In this document: piece after piece, positions 8,169 through 17,726 of the stretch
How positions within the stretch are numbered: the stretch's first letter is position 1
Layout: each line of letters begins with the position of its first letter
From: Pseudomonadota bacterium
Lineage (GTDB): Bacteria; Pseudomonadota; Alphaproteobacteria; Sphingomonadales; Sphingomonadaceae
NCBI GenBank assembly: GCA_039818985.1
Contig: JBCBSU010000002.1
Span: 310,001-374,000 of the forward strand
Reading direction: 5' to 3'
Length of the DNA stretch: 64,000 nucleotides
Notes under the pieces: generated by a model
The model's database searches: none
The model's input: only the letters and a program-made list of their open reading frames with translations
Told to the model about the DNA's origin: nothing
Program-made: the position numbers and the translations under genes

Positions 8169-8855
8169 TTAGTCCTCGAAATCAATAGAATAAGGGCCAA
8201 AAATGCGCTGCTTAATGTTGCCTAAACCTGGGATGCAGTGCTGCTCATCGGGTGTAATCTTTTCATCTTGCGCGGCGCAATAGATTTGGAGGCCGGGGTA
8301 ACGAGAACCCAACTTTTCCGAAGCAGGTTTCGAAACAACCACAGTCACCAAAACCAAGCGCGAGAAGTCAAAAGACCGATATTTTTTGGCGATAAGATCA
8401 AGAAACGCGAGAACACTCCGCCCGGTGACTATGTCAGAATCGTACAGAATAACGAAATGATCATCGAGCTCTTTAGGCAGAGCATCGTAGATTTTCTTGT
8501 AGCCCTTATCACGATCAAAACCGGCGTGACCAATTACTGCACTCGGTAAAAATTCATGCATAGTTGACCCCATACTCATTCCGCTTCGCATCACGGAAAA
8601 GAGGGCAATCTTTTCACTTTCAATAAATTTGCCTTGGAATCTGCCTTGCTTGCGGTTGTTTAGCGGGGTTTGCCCTTCGACATCTATGACGTGGGGGAAA
8701 CCGACTACTGGGTCGGAAAACATTTCGTAGGTTAGATTGTAAGCAATGCGATTTAGATAGAATCGAAATTGCCCGCCAGGGCATCCTCGATCACGCATCA
8801 GCGTCAAAAAATGCTTTGTGAGCGGGTTTTTCGAAATCCGTACATTAGCACTCAT
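8169..8855 (-). CDS. Uracil-phosphoribosyltransferase-like protein
   Basis: This 228-residue protein has clear uracil phosphoribosyltransferase (Upp) architecture. NPLTKHFLTLMRD (10-22) matches the Upp N-terminus, MRSGMSMG (89-96) matches the RAGLGM region, DSDIVTGRS (139-147) stands at the PRPP loop, and CIPGLGNIKQRIFG (207-220) at the uracil loop. In E. coli Upp the last two are DPMLATGGS and PGLGDAGDKIFG. The conserved GDAGD thus reads GNIKQ here, so the base specificity may have changed. A housekeeping role is unlikely for cargo on a mobile element that is paired with an unknown protein. AAGGA lies 8 bases before the ATG. Confidence 0.8.
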   Translation of the reverse strand: MSANVRISKNPLTKHFLTLMRDRGCPGGQFRFYLNRIAYNLTYEMFSDPVVGFPHVIDVEGQTPLNNRKQGRFQGKFIESEKIALFSVMRSGMSMGSTMHEFLPSAVIGHAGFDRDKGYKKIYDALPKELDDHFVILYDSDIVTGRSVLAFLDLIAKKYRSFDFSRLVLVTVVVSKPASEKLGSRYPGLQIYCAAQDEKITPDEQHCIPGLGNIKQRIFGPYSIDFED

Positions 8856-8858
8856 TTT

Positions 8859-8903
8859 CCATGTCCTTCAAACATGGTGCGCGTCTCTGCACCCAATTTG
8901 GGT
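8859..8903. promoter_or_regulatory. Two dyads upstream of the UPRT-like gene
   Basis: CCATGT and ACATGG (8859-8864 and 8872-8877) form a 6-bp inverted repeat with a 7-base spacer. A second dyad, acccaatttgggt, lies at 8891-8903. Both sit just upstream of the UPRT-like start codon, the first overlapping its ribosome site. They are candidate operators for autoregulation by the partner protein. Confidence 0.35.
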
Positions 8904-9093
8904 GACAGCACAAGGAAAAAACGAGTCGTTGTTTCAGCTTGTCGTTGAAAGTCGCCCTTCGAATGGGTTCGCTTCTCTCGGATTTGAGTATGATTTTGGT
9001 GAACAGTAACGCTTTATTAACCCTATTTTTACCATAAATATGAGATAATTACGATGGTCAGACGTCCATAAGGCGCGGCCATGTGAGGGAGTG

Positions 9094-9918
9094 ATGCCGA
9101 GCGGTGACGGCAGAGAAGCAGAGACAACAATCAGTTTAAGACGTGATTTTTTGGGCGCGAGCGACCAGAAAAATCTCAGCGCCGAAGGCGCACTACGTGC
9201 GCCTTCCATCACTAGTGATGGAACCAGTTTTACAGAAAATATCGACTTCACGCTGAGCAATTCTGATCGGCATATGCTGCATGCCGCGGCCATAGTGCAA
9301 AATGGCGACAGCGCCAGCTTTATCATGCCGGGGGCACAGCAAATTGCGAATGCGCTTGGCATCGGCAACGCAGACAAACGCAAGCAAGAGCAGCAGCAAC
9401 AAACCCAGCTTAGTATCGCAGAACAAGCGCGCCGCATATCAGAACAACTGGCAGGTCAGATTGCACAGATGGAAAAATCTTTCGAGGCAGAAATGGGTGA
9501 TGCCTGGCGCGAGCAGATCGCCAACAAGGTTATGGAGCCCGATGATATTCCGCAGCGCCGCGACGGTGAAAGCATGGCAGAGTATCGCCAGCGCTTGGAG
9601 ACTGTCCTTGTAGCGACAATGATTGATCCAGCGACTGGCAAGATCAGGCCTGAATACGCCGATAATCCTGACACGGCGCGTTACGCTCAGTGGGCGCAGG
9701 CCGAATATCGCAAACGCCAGATTGAAAATGCGTCAGATAGCGAGTTGGAGAGAATTCTATCGCAGAGTAACGATTTAGCAGATGCCAAATATGCGGAACA
9801 CAGGGTTAGCAGCAGCGGCAATGACACTTCTGCAATCATACAACGGTCACAAGATCAATTTGATAGGGTCGCCGATACAAGCACCGATAGTTCAGCTTTT
9901 CCAATCCCGACAGGCTAA
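9094..9918 (+). CDS. Hypothetical coiled-coil protein
   Basis: This 274-residue hydrophilic protein is one I do not recognise. Residues about 90-150 include a Gln-rich run (KRKQEQQQQTQ) followed by a predicted coiled coil (ARRISEQLAGQIAQMEKSFEAE). The C-terminal part has a segment ESMAEYRQRLETVLVATMID that could be a helical domain. There is no signal peptide or membrane helix. The start is ATG 9094 after GAGGGA; GTG 9091 is in frame and also possible. It stands alone and converges with the next gene, whose stop overlaps by a few bases. Confidence 0.55.
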   Translation: MPSGDGREAETTISLRRDFLGASDQKNLSAEGALRAPSITSDGTSFTENIDFTLSNSDRHMLHAAAIVQNGDSASFIMPGAQQIANALGIGNADKRKQEQQQQTQLSIAEQARRISEQLAGQIAQMEKSFEAEMGDAWREQIANKVMEPDDIPQRRDGESMAEYRQRLETVLVATMIDPATGKIRPEYADNPDTARYAQWAQAEYRKRQIENASDSELERILSQSNDLADAKYAEHRVSSSGNDTSAIIQRSQDQFDRVADTSTDSSAFPIPTG

Positions 9919-10319
9919 TTCAAGCCGCGCTCCACTTCAAAGAGATGCTGCTTGCAAGTCTCTGCAACGCTCTTGCGTGAATCAGCAAGCGAGAATGGAC
10001 CCCATGCGTGATTGCGTGTGACAAATCCAACCGCTGACCCACCAGCACCGCGCTCAAAAAGAAAATGCGTTGCGCTACACCCATTATCGGCGAAATCCTT
10101 CTGCAACCAGTAGACTATAACTTTGGGATCAACGGCCGTCTTGGCTCCAAACCGAACGATGATAGCAACGTCTTTAGGATTGTCTTCTACCCAGCGATTA
10201 GCAGCTCCCAATCCATCTTCAACAAACCTAATCTCCTGCGCTTTTCCCGGAGCCATCAGGCTGACTGCAAAGCCTAGCACCAGAGCGCTTTTGAGACGTG
10301 ATTTTGATATAATTAGCAT
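9915..10319 (-). CDS. Small exported protein of unknown function
   Basis: This 134-residue protein starts with a signal peptide (LKSALVLGFAVSLMAPGKAQE) that places it in the periplasm. The mature part of about 105 residues has two cysteines (NGCSATHF and AETCKQH) that could form a disulfide. No family is recognised. It converges on the gene ending at 9918, with stops overlapping. It is cargo of element 2. Confidence 0.55.
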   Translation of the reverse strand: MLIISKSRLKSALVLGFAVSLMAPGKAQEIRFVEDGLGAANRWVEDNPKDVAIIVRFGAKTAVDPKVIVYWLQKDFADNGCSATHFLFERGAGGSAVGFVTRNHAWGPFSLADSRKSVAETCKQHLFEVERGLN

Positions 10320-10516
10320 TCATCACGAATGGCCGAATGCAACGTTATTCACAAAAATGTCGCAGAGCTTTCTATAGATTTCATTGACTTAACTGGTTCG
10401 CGCCTGATTTCCTATGATGGAAGCAATCGCCATGAATGGCGGAATTACAGGAAAAGTGACTCAACTCGTCGCAACGCTCTTGTGAACAGTGTTGCAAGCA
10501 AGAGGCAAACAAGGAC

Positions 10517-11116
10517 ATGGCGTATCAGGAAACAATCGACTGGCAGATTTTTGACGAAACGGGACAGCGCAAATATGTCTCGGAAAGTGAGAGAGTGCGC
10601 TTTCTGACGGCGGCAGATCATGAGCCGCCAAAGATCAGAGCACTTTGCTATCTGCTCGCCTACACCGGGTGCCGGACCAGCGAAGCTCTAAATCTCAAAC
10701 GTTTTCATATCGACCCTGAGCGCTGCGTTATCACCTTTCAGACGTTGAAGCGGCGCAAGCTGGTGTTTCGCACTGTCCCGGTGCCAAAGGCACTGGCTCA
10801 GATGCTCCTATCCATCAAATCAGTAGGCGAAAGTGTCCTTTGGGCTATCCATCGCAGCACAGCATGGCGTTGGATCAAGCGCGTGATGCAAGCAGCAGAG
10901 ATCGGAGGCCCGATGGCGACCTGCAAAGGCTTGCGACATGGCTTTGGTATCTGGGCCGCAACGCGCTCTGTACCACCCAATCTTATCCAACGCTGGATGG
11001 GCCATTCCTCAGCTACAACCACCGCAATCTACCTAAACGCCGTCGGGAATGAAGAACGGCTCTTTGCTAAACGCATGTGGGAACCGGAAAAAAACCAGAT
11101 GAAGCTAGCCGCATGA
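10517..11116 (+). CDS. Short tyrosine recombinase (catalytic domain only)
   Basis: This 199-residue protein of the phage integrase/XerCD class has the catalytic set R53 in TGCRTSEAL, K137 and R140 in KGLRHGFG, H163 in WMGHSS and Y172 in TAIYLNA. The usual N-terminal core-binding domain is absent, since the catalytic domain begins about 25 residues in. It cannot be the main integrase of the element by position, since it is internal and not next to an attachment site. It might resolve dimers, invert a segment, or be a remnant of another element. Its stop overlaps the next gene as ATGA. Confidence 0.8.
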   Translation: MAYQETIDWQIFDETGQRKYVSESERVRFLTAADHEPPKIRALCYLLAYTGCRTSEALNLKRFHIDPERCVITFQTLKRRKLVFRTVPVPKALAQMLLSIKSVGESVLWAIHRSTAWRWIKRVMQAAEIGGPMATCKGLRHGFGIWAATRSVPPNLIQRWMGHSSATTTAIYLNAVGNEERLFAKRMWEPEKNQMKLAA

Positions 11117-11328
11117 CAGAAGATCAAGACACAGAAGATAGGCTTGGTTTTGCCGAGACACCCAGCAAGCAGGAATGGCTCGGCCTATTGCGTGATCTAT
11201 CAGCCGAGCTTGCCGTAATGGAATTGCGAATACATCGGATCAAATCACACGATCTGCCTATACTAGAGACGACAGCTCAGGATATGCGGGATCGCATTAG
11301 GGTCATTCTTAACCGGCTTGATAAGTGA
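11113..11328 (+). CDS. Small acidic protein coupled to the tyrosine recombinase
   Basis: This 71-residue protein has a start overlapping the tyrosine recombinase stop as ATGA. The sequence is helical (LLRDLSAELAVMELRIHRIK and DMRDRIRVILNRLDK) and could form a coiled coil. I recognise no family. The coupling suggests that it acts with the recombinase. Confidence 0.5.
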   Translation: MTEDQDTEDRLGFAETPSKQEWLGLLRDLSAELAVMELRIHRIKSHDLPILETTAQDMRDRIRVILNRLDK

Positions 11329-11660
11329 TGTCTTAGAGACAGTGCGTTGCGCTTAAGACCGGGGGCGTCATCGGTTCACACCTTGGCGCATAGAAGAAGC
11401 AGAATTGGCATTTTGGAGCTACGCAAGATGTGCGCTGCAATGCAGCGCATCTTGGCTCACGGCGCTTCGCTTGTTCGGCAAGGGAACCCTAAGCGTTCCC
11501 GTTGCATCCCTTCGGCCTAATGGCGCTATCGCACCAAGATCGTCTTGCCGATCAATCACGCGCAAACATAAAGCCTGTTTGCATCGACTTTCAGCATACG
11601 CAGATGTTCATTTGCGCTATGGCCGTATATGGGGTATAATTGGGGAAAGAGGTATGATGT
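11329..11660. other. Gene-free stretch before parDE
   Basis: I see no convincing gene in this 330-bp stretch. It holds an imperfect palindrome at 11425-11453 (aagatgtgcgctgca paired with tgcagcgcatctt, one bulged base). At its right end is a promoter-like TATAAT at 11635-11640, with a weak TTTGCG 18 bases upstream, suitably placed for the parD gene. Confidence 0.5.
11635..11640 (+). promoter_or_regulatory. Candidate -10 element of parDE
   Basis: A consensus TATAAT lies 21 bases before the parD start. The upstream TTTGCG (11611-11616), spaced by 18 bases, is a poor -35 match, as expected for a toxin-antitoxin promoter that its own antitoxin represses. Confidence 0.4.
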
Positions 11661-11945
11661 ATGATGAAAGTATCTTTCCCCGATATTGATGAGAGCTTTT
11701 TGCGCAATAAGGTCAGCAACGGTTATTATAGCAGCATGTCCGAAGCCATTCGCGACATGGTGCGCAAGCAGCGTGAGCGTGAGCAAAACTCGCTTATAGC
11801 CGCGTTAGAGGCAGGCGAGCGCGATATTCGGCAAGGCCGCACAACCGCGCTAACCGAAGCCCTTTTTGATAAGATTGTCGAGAGCGGCATGGCCAAGGCG
11901 CAAAAAGATGAAGTGATCGTCAATACGGATGTCCTCCCGCAGTAA
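11661..11945 (+). CDS. parD: ParD-type antitoxin
   Basis: This 94-residue antitoxin has a ribbon-helix-helix N-terminus (KVSFPDIDESFLRNKVSNGYYSSMSEAIRD) typical of ParD, which binds its own promoter. The C-terminal half is a charged segment of the sort that wraps the toxin. The ATG at 11661 follows AGAGG; ATG at 11664 is an equal alternative. The gene overlaps parE by 17 bases, the usual ParDE layout, so the pair would be co-translated. Confidence 0.85.
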   Translation: MMKVSFPDIDESFLRNKVSNGYYSSMSEAIRDMVRKQREREQNSLIAALEAGERDIRQGRTTALTEALFDKIVESGMAKAQKDEVIVNTDVLPQ

Positions 11946-12234
11946 GTTCACATTGGAAATTACCAGCCGCGCTATGGACGATCTTGAGTCCATAGCGATC
12001 TATACTGTGCGGCAATGGGGCGAAGAGCAGAGCGTAAAATACACACGCCAGATTTGGGCGGCCTTGCAAGCCATCCAAGCCAAGCCGAACAGCGGACGGG
12101 AGCGCTACGGTGTTCCCAAAGTGATTAGAGGCCGAAAATCAGGCTCGCATGTGATCTTCTATCGCTGCGAAGGTCAGACGATCTACATCATGCGTATCCT
12201 GCATGAGAGCATGGACCATGGACGGCATTTGTGA
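11929..12234 (+). CDS. parE: ParE-type toxin
   Basis: This 101-residue protein of the RelE/ParE superfamily contains FTLEITSRAMDDLESIAIYT at the N-terminus, the central GRERYGVPKVIRGRKSGSHVIFYR, and the C-terminal IYIMRILHESMDHGRHL. All are characteristic of ParE, whose members inhibit DNA gyrase. It overlaps the antitoxin gene by 17 bases. On an integrated element it would act as an addiction module that penalises loss of the element. Confidence 0.85.
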   Translation: MSSRSKFTLEITSRAMDDLESIAIYTVRQWGEEQSVKYTRQIWAALQAIQAKPNSGRERYGVPKVIRGRKSGSHVIFYRCEGQTIYIMRILHESMDHGRHL

Positions 12235-12268
12235 TGCCTTCGGAACCTTGAAACAGAAAGCATCAACC

Positions 12269-12871
12269 ATGAAGCAACTTCAGGAAAGTGATGATACCAT
12301 TCTAATCGCGATCATTGATGAGACTTATCAGGAGGATGAGACTTCTGACGACATCGAGGATCGTAGCGAAGAGTATCGCCTTGAGCTTGAACGTCAGTTT
12401 GGTGCGCCCTTCCAAGAAGGCGATATAGGGCCAAGCGCAAGTATCCCCGCGTTTTTGACGGAGATTTTATCAACCCAGATACCGCTTTGGTCATTACTTG
12501 CTGGGACGTTTTTCCTTGGAAAGCCGATTAATGAGAACCTAGATGCATGGAAGGCTATCGGAAAAAAGATACACTCATTCTTTTCTAAGCCTGTGGTTCT
12601 AAGTCGAAATGGCGCTGCTATCATTGCCGTTGAAGCGGTGTTTGAATATTTGGGTCAAACACCCCGATCAATTCGTCTGGTGAGCTACAGGCCAGAATCA
12701 ATGCCTGATGCAGATTCATTGGGAGTTATGGAGCGCGACGACCATATTGCCGAAGCGCCCGACACATTGTTTATTGGATTTGTTCAGCATGTTTTCGAGA
12801 TCGAGGCTGACAACAAGACCTTTAGGGTTGGAGTTGCCGGCAAAGAAGTTGAAATTATCCTGATTGATTGA
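12269..12871 (+). CDS. Hypothetical protein downstream of parDE
   Basis: This product of about 200 residues is not one I recognise. The N-terminal 60 residues are strongly acidic (ETYQEDETSDDIEDRSEEYR). A hydrophobic segment (LTEILSTQIPLWSLLAGTFFLG) may be a membrane or buried helix, and the rest looks like a mixed alpha/beta domain. The ATG at 12269 is the most likely start, but its ribosome site is weak; in-frame starts at 12203 or 12218 would overlap parE. A strong stem-loop follows the gene. Confidence 0.5.
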   Translation: MKQLQESDDTILIAIIDETYQEDETSDDIEDRSEEYRLELERQFGAPFQEGDIGPSASIPAFLTEILSTQIPLWSLLAGTFFLGKPINENLDAWKAIGKKIHSFFSKPVVLSRNGAAIIAVEAVFEYLGQTPRSIRLVSYRPESMPDADSLGVMERDDHIAEAPDTLFIGFVQHVFEIEADNKTFRVGVAGKEVEIILID

Positions 12872-12881
12872 GCCTTCGGCA

Positions 12882-12917
12882 AATCAACGCCCCGCCATCA
12901 AAGGAGGGGCGTTGATT
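12882..12917. terminator. Bidirectional stem-loop terminator
   Basis: AATCAACGCCCC (12882-12893) pairs perfectly with GGGGCGTTGATT (12906-12917) around a 12-base loop. It sits between two convergent genes. The T-tracts on both sides are short, so termination efficiency is uncertain. Confidence 0.6.
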
Positions 12918-12923
12918 CCGATA

Positions 12924-14243
12924 TCATGCTGCCAGCTTATGGCGTTCAATATATTTTCGGGTAAGCTTTATCGCAGTATCAATCTTACTGGTTTGCGTCC
13001 TCAGTGGCGCGCAGTCCGGATAAAAGCCGTGCAGTTTTGATTTAAGCTCTTCCAAGATTTCAATGAGACCAGCGGAACTTTCGGCCGCCTTCGCAAATGG
13101 TCCATCTTCATCTGGATCGTGATAATAAACATCGAAGAAATCAAAATCATCAGGTTCGTTGTGCCTGATTTCAATCTCCATCCAATTTTCCAGCTCGCAA
13201 CGAACGCTATCCATCCTTCGGTTCACGCTATACGGCTTTGCATCTGAATGGAGGACTGCTTTAATTATTTTTCCAGCTTCAACATGCTCTGTCAGCGGCA
13301 TTTTGCCGCGCGGCCTTCTTCTCTGTGGCCCAAAGAAAGCGCCATAGGGTATAGTTGTCCGGCTTGGTTCAGCTATGATAGTTCCCTTGCATTTCGCACG
13401 CCTAATATCTTGCGGTGTTTTAGCCATCGGGCTGACAAACACGTCATGATTGGGCGCGGATGCGCCCGACCAATCTTTTGAAGTCAGAGGTGCTGGCATC
13501 GTGTCAATTTTTGCCATCAAAGCTTCAAAATCATAACCTGTTGATGCATCGGTCGCTACGAAGAAGCCACATGAGTAAGGGTAGTAGATTCCCGGCCATT
13601 TCGACGCTTGCAGATGCCAGCAATGCTGTTCCGCCCAAGCTGCGCGTTTCTCAACATCCACTGCTGAAAAATATGGCTCATCAATATGAAACTGTTGGCC
13701 TGTTCTATTGTCATACCATTCAGTGACATGATCGCTACCCGGCACTTTGTTGCTACGATCATTTTCTGGATATGCTCCTGTAAAATCGTCCGATGGCTTC
13801 AAACCTGTAGCTTCCATGAAAAGAAGCGCTCTAACCGCTTTACAAATCTCGCCTCTGGCAAATTCTTGCGAGTGGGCAACAACATCACTCACAATATGGT
13901 CAGGTGCCACGAGTCTACCACCTAAACCTCTAACCATTTTCAATTCTGATTTGCTACAAATCTCCAATAGCGGCTTACTTAATCTTATTTCTAACGTTTC
14001 GCGGCCATGGCGATATGGATCGCTTTCATACCAGTAGCGCGTCAAAAACAGGGGATGTTCACCAGAGAGCAGCTCGGTGCATTTAGCTATCGACCGCCTT
14101 GCATGTGTAAAGTTTTCAAACCCACCGGACTTTGCTGCGAGATCCAATGCGGTTGAATGCTTGGTGCCATTTGCTTTTTTGATTTGCGTAGCAAGACGCT
14201 TGATGCCGTCAATCGAGGACGGACGTATGTTATCGTTTAGCAT
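12924..14243 (-). CDS. Large cargo protein, DUF5623-like N-terminus
   Basis: This product of 439 residues has an N-terminus (RPSSIDGIKRLATQIKKANGTKHSTALDLAAKSGGFENFTHARRSI, shown here only as a region spanning residues 6-51) that resembles the start of DUF5623 proteins as I recall them. I give that family from memory and not from a search. The remainder is a large soluble protein with many aromatic residues. The ATG at 14243 is preferred over an upstream start at 14294. It has a lower GC content than the chromosomal genes. Proteins of this kind often occur in variable cargo; the function is unknown. Confidence 0.6.
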   Translation of the reverse strand: MLNDNIRPSSIDGIKRLATQIKKANGTKHSTALDLAAKSGGFENFTHARRSIAKCTELLSGEHPLFLTRYWYESDPYRHGRETLEIRLSKPLLEICSKSELKMVRGLGGRLVAPDHIVSDVVAHSQEFARGEICKAVRALLFMEATGLKPSDDFTGAYPENDRSNKVPGSDHVTEWYDNRTGQQFHIDEPYFSAVDVEKRAAWAEQHCWHLQASKWPGIYYPYSCGFFVATDASTGYDFEALMAKIDTMPAPLTSKDWSGASAPNHDVFVSPMAKTPQDIRRAKCKGTIIAEPSRTTIPYGAFFGPQRRRPRGKMPLTEHVEAGKIIKAVLHSDAKPYSVNRRMDSVRCELENWMEIEIRHNEPDDFDFFDVYYHDPDEDGPFAKAAESSAGLIEILEELKSKLHGFYPDCAPLRTQTSKIDTAIKLTRKYIERHKLAA

Positions 14244-14514
14244 TATTTTTCTCCTGGCTCGAAAAATAAGCGTCACCCGTCGACCGCCTTTCAAGCCCGA
14301 AAAAAATGCTGAAAGGGAAAAGATTAGATTTTAAGCAGTGCTGTCAACAGCTTCGCAACGACGGGTGGCTGGTTCATGCCAAGAACACGTATAATTTACA
14401 GCAATTCTGTCGATCTGGCAAATCACTTTGAAACTGCGGCATCCGGGCGGGCTCTCGTAAACCGAGCCACATAGGTGTCTCGGCCATCCGGCTTCGATCC
14501 CTGATGCAGATATA

Positions 14515-14532
14515 GTGTTTCTGGCGAAACAC
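14515..14532 (+). terminator. Stem-loop with T-rich tail
   Basis: GTGTTTC pairs with GAAACAC around a TGGC tetraloop and is followed by ttccttttct. It has the shape of a small intrinsic terminator on the plus strand, although no gene ends directly before it. Confidence 0.35.
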
Positions 14533-14806
14533 TTCCTTTTCTATTGCTAAGGGGCGTTGCCCCTCGCGCGGGCAAGGCATCCCCACGTCTCCACGCCATG
14601 AATGGCGCGGACCCTCGTGCGGAGCCTCCTTGCCCTTGCTACCCCCACTGTTCGCCACGAGGCAGGGTTGCATGCGCAACCCATATTTTATTTTTGATCT
14701 TTCTTGCGGTTTTTTCGCCAAATCCCCCGGATCGGCGTTCGGCGTGGTTTATGCTCCCGAATCATCAGCCACTTGCCAAATGGGTAAGTGCAATGTTGGG
14801 AAGATT

Positions 14807-14821
14807 GTTCTATATTTGTTC
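14807..14821. promoter_or_regulatory. LexA (SOS) box, GTTC-N7-GTTC
   Basis: GTTC (14807-14810), seven bases (tatattt) and GTTC (14818-14821) match exactly the alphaproteobacterial LexA consensus GTTC-N7-GTTC. It lies 64 bases before the small-protein start at 14885 and overlaps a possible -10 TATATT. It suggests SOS control of recombinase module 2. No equivalent is seen before module 1. Confidence 0.6.
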
Positions 14822-14884
14822 TTTTCTTTGAGAAAGGAGGATGAAGGGGACAATTACAAACCAACCGCAGAGGAGACCCCGCCC

Positions 14885-15247
14885 ATGGCGCGCAGCACGG
14901 AAGAACAGGACAACAGCAACACAGAGGCGGCCGCCAGTCCTAAGCGGCCTATCGTTGAAATCGACTTTGCCAAATATCTCGAATTCACCAAGGACTTTGA
15001 TGCGACCGAGGAAGAGCAGCGCGAGTTAATCGCTACGCTGCATAAGATCATGCTCACCTTTGTCGATATGGGCTTTGATCTTTGCCCGGTGCAGCATGTC
15101 GACGTCACTCAACATTCCTGTGAATCCTTTGAGGAAGATAATCAGGACGCCGCGCAATCGCTGCAAGAGGTGATACGCTCACTTGTTGCAAGCGAGACCA
15201 GTTTAACCACCGCCTTTGATACGCAGAGCAAAGGCACAACCCCATAG
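14885..15247 (+). CDS. Small partner protein of serine recombinase 2
   Basis: This 120-residue acidic protein precedes recombinase 2 by 13 bases. GAGGAG lies about 9 bases before the ATG. The region QRELIATLHKIMLTFVDMGFDL matches the corresponding part of the protein at 2645 that precedes recombinase 1, so both belong to one family that travels with these recombinases. A directionality or regulatory role is plausible but inferred only from this pairing. Transcription probably starts near the LexA-type box at 14807. Confidence 0.7.
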   Translation: MARSTEEQDNSNTEAAASPKRPIVEIDFAKYLEFTKDFDATEEEQRELIATLHKIMLTFVDMGFDLCPVQHVDVTQHSCESFEEDNQDAAQSLQEVIRSLVASETSLTTAFDTQSKGTTP

Positions 15248-15260
15248 ATAAGAGGAAAGG

Positions 15261-17164
<1,904 letters not shown>

Positions 17165-17168
<4 letters not shown>

Positions 17169-17662
17169 GCCGGAAGCTTCTGCGCCGGGGCAACCGCCTC
17201 ATAGGCGTGGACGGCATCGATAAATCCCTGATGCACCGGCGAGACCTCTTCCGTCGCGCGGTCGAACCAGACCTGGGTCAGCTGAATGGCGTTGAGCAGC
17301 CTATCGTCACGGACGATATGGGTCAGCGTCGAGAAGCTGGTGCGGCCGAAACGGGTGATGCGGACACAGATGTCGAGCAGGTCATCAGCGCGCGCCGGAG
17401 CACGAAAATCGACATCGGCATGGCGCACCCAGCAATCACCACCAAAACACCCGAGAAAATCCGCCGCATGCGGCTGTGTATCATCGGGAAATGTCGCCAT
17501 GGCCAGTGCCCGGAAATAGGCGGTGATGCCGATATCGGCATAAACCAGATAATTGGCATTGAACACAATGCCCTGCATGTCTGCCTCATTATAACGGACA
17601 CGCAGCGGATGGATCAGCCGGAAACCGGCGCGGGGATCGGGATTACCGGGATTGTCGATCAT
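17165..17662 (-). CDS. Hotdog-fold acyl-CoA thioesterase (4HBT/YbgC type)
   Basis: This product of about 165 residues matches the 4-hydroxybenzoyl-CoA thioesterase superfamily. The motif RYNEADMQGIVFNANYLVYAD holds the catalytic aspartate, followed by the expected LRxxRxDF-like strand DVDFRAPARADD. It would hydrolyse an acyl-CoA in the cytoplasm; the substrate is not evident. The start is uncertain, since the frame is open to 17767; ATG 17662 gives the usual family length. It overlaps the preceding convergent gene by 4 bases. Confidence 0.8.
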
Positions 17663-17726
17663 GGAGTAATTTCTTGCGCGCGGCATCCGGCCTGTCAACT
17701 GGCGATAAGGGCTCCGGTCATAAGGA

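Larger units (their letters stand above)
14244..14884. other. Gene-free stretch before recombinase module 2
   Basis: No convincing gene is seen in these 640 bases. The stretch contains a stem-loop with T-rich tail at 14515-14532 (GTGTTTC, TGGC loop, GAAACAC), a second hairpin at 14550-14564 (AGGGGC, GTT, GCCCCT), and a GTTC-N7-GTTC site at 14807-14821. Density of small dyads is typical for plasmid-type control or transfer regions, so an oriT remnant here is possible but unproven. Confidence 0.5.

Noticed and set aside
9964-10482. Direct repeat gcaacgctcttg at 9964 and 10471
   Set aside because: Twelve-base repeats are expected by chance in a window this large, and the positions have no shared context.
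14374-14721. Minus-strand frame of 115 codons in the gap before recombinase module 2
   Set aside because: It has no ribosome site, an unusual composition and covers hairpins; it looks like chance in a GC-rich control region.
14841-15029. Plus-strand frame starting right after AAAGGAGG at 14841
   Set aside because: The ribosome site is too close to this ATG, and the frame is antiparallel in coding style to the better supported gene starting at 14885.
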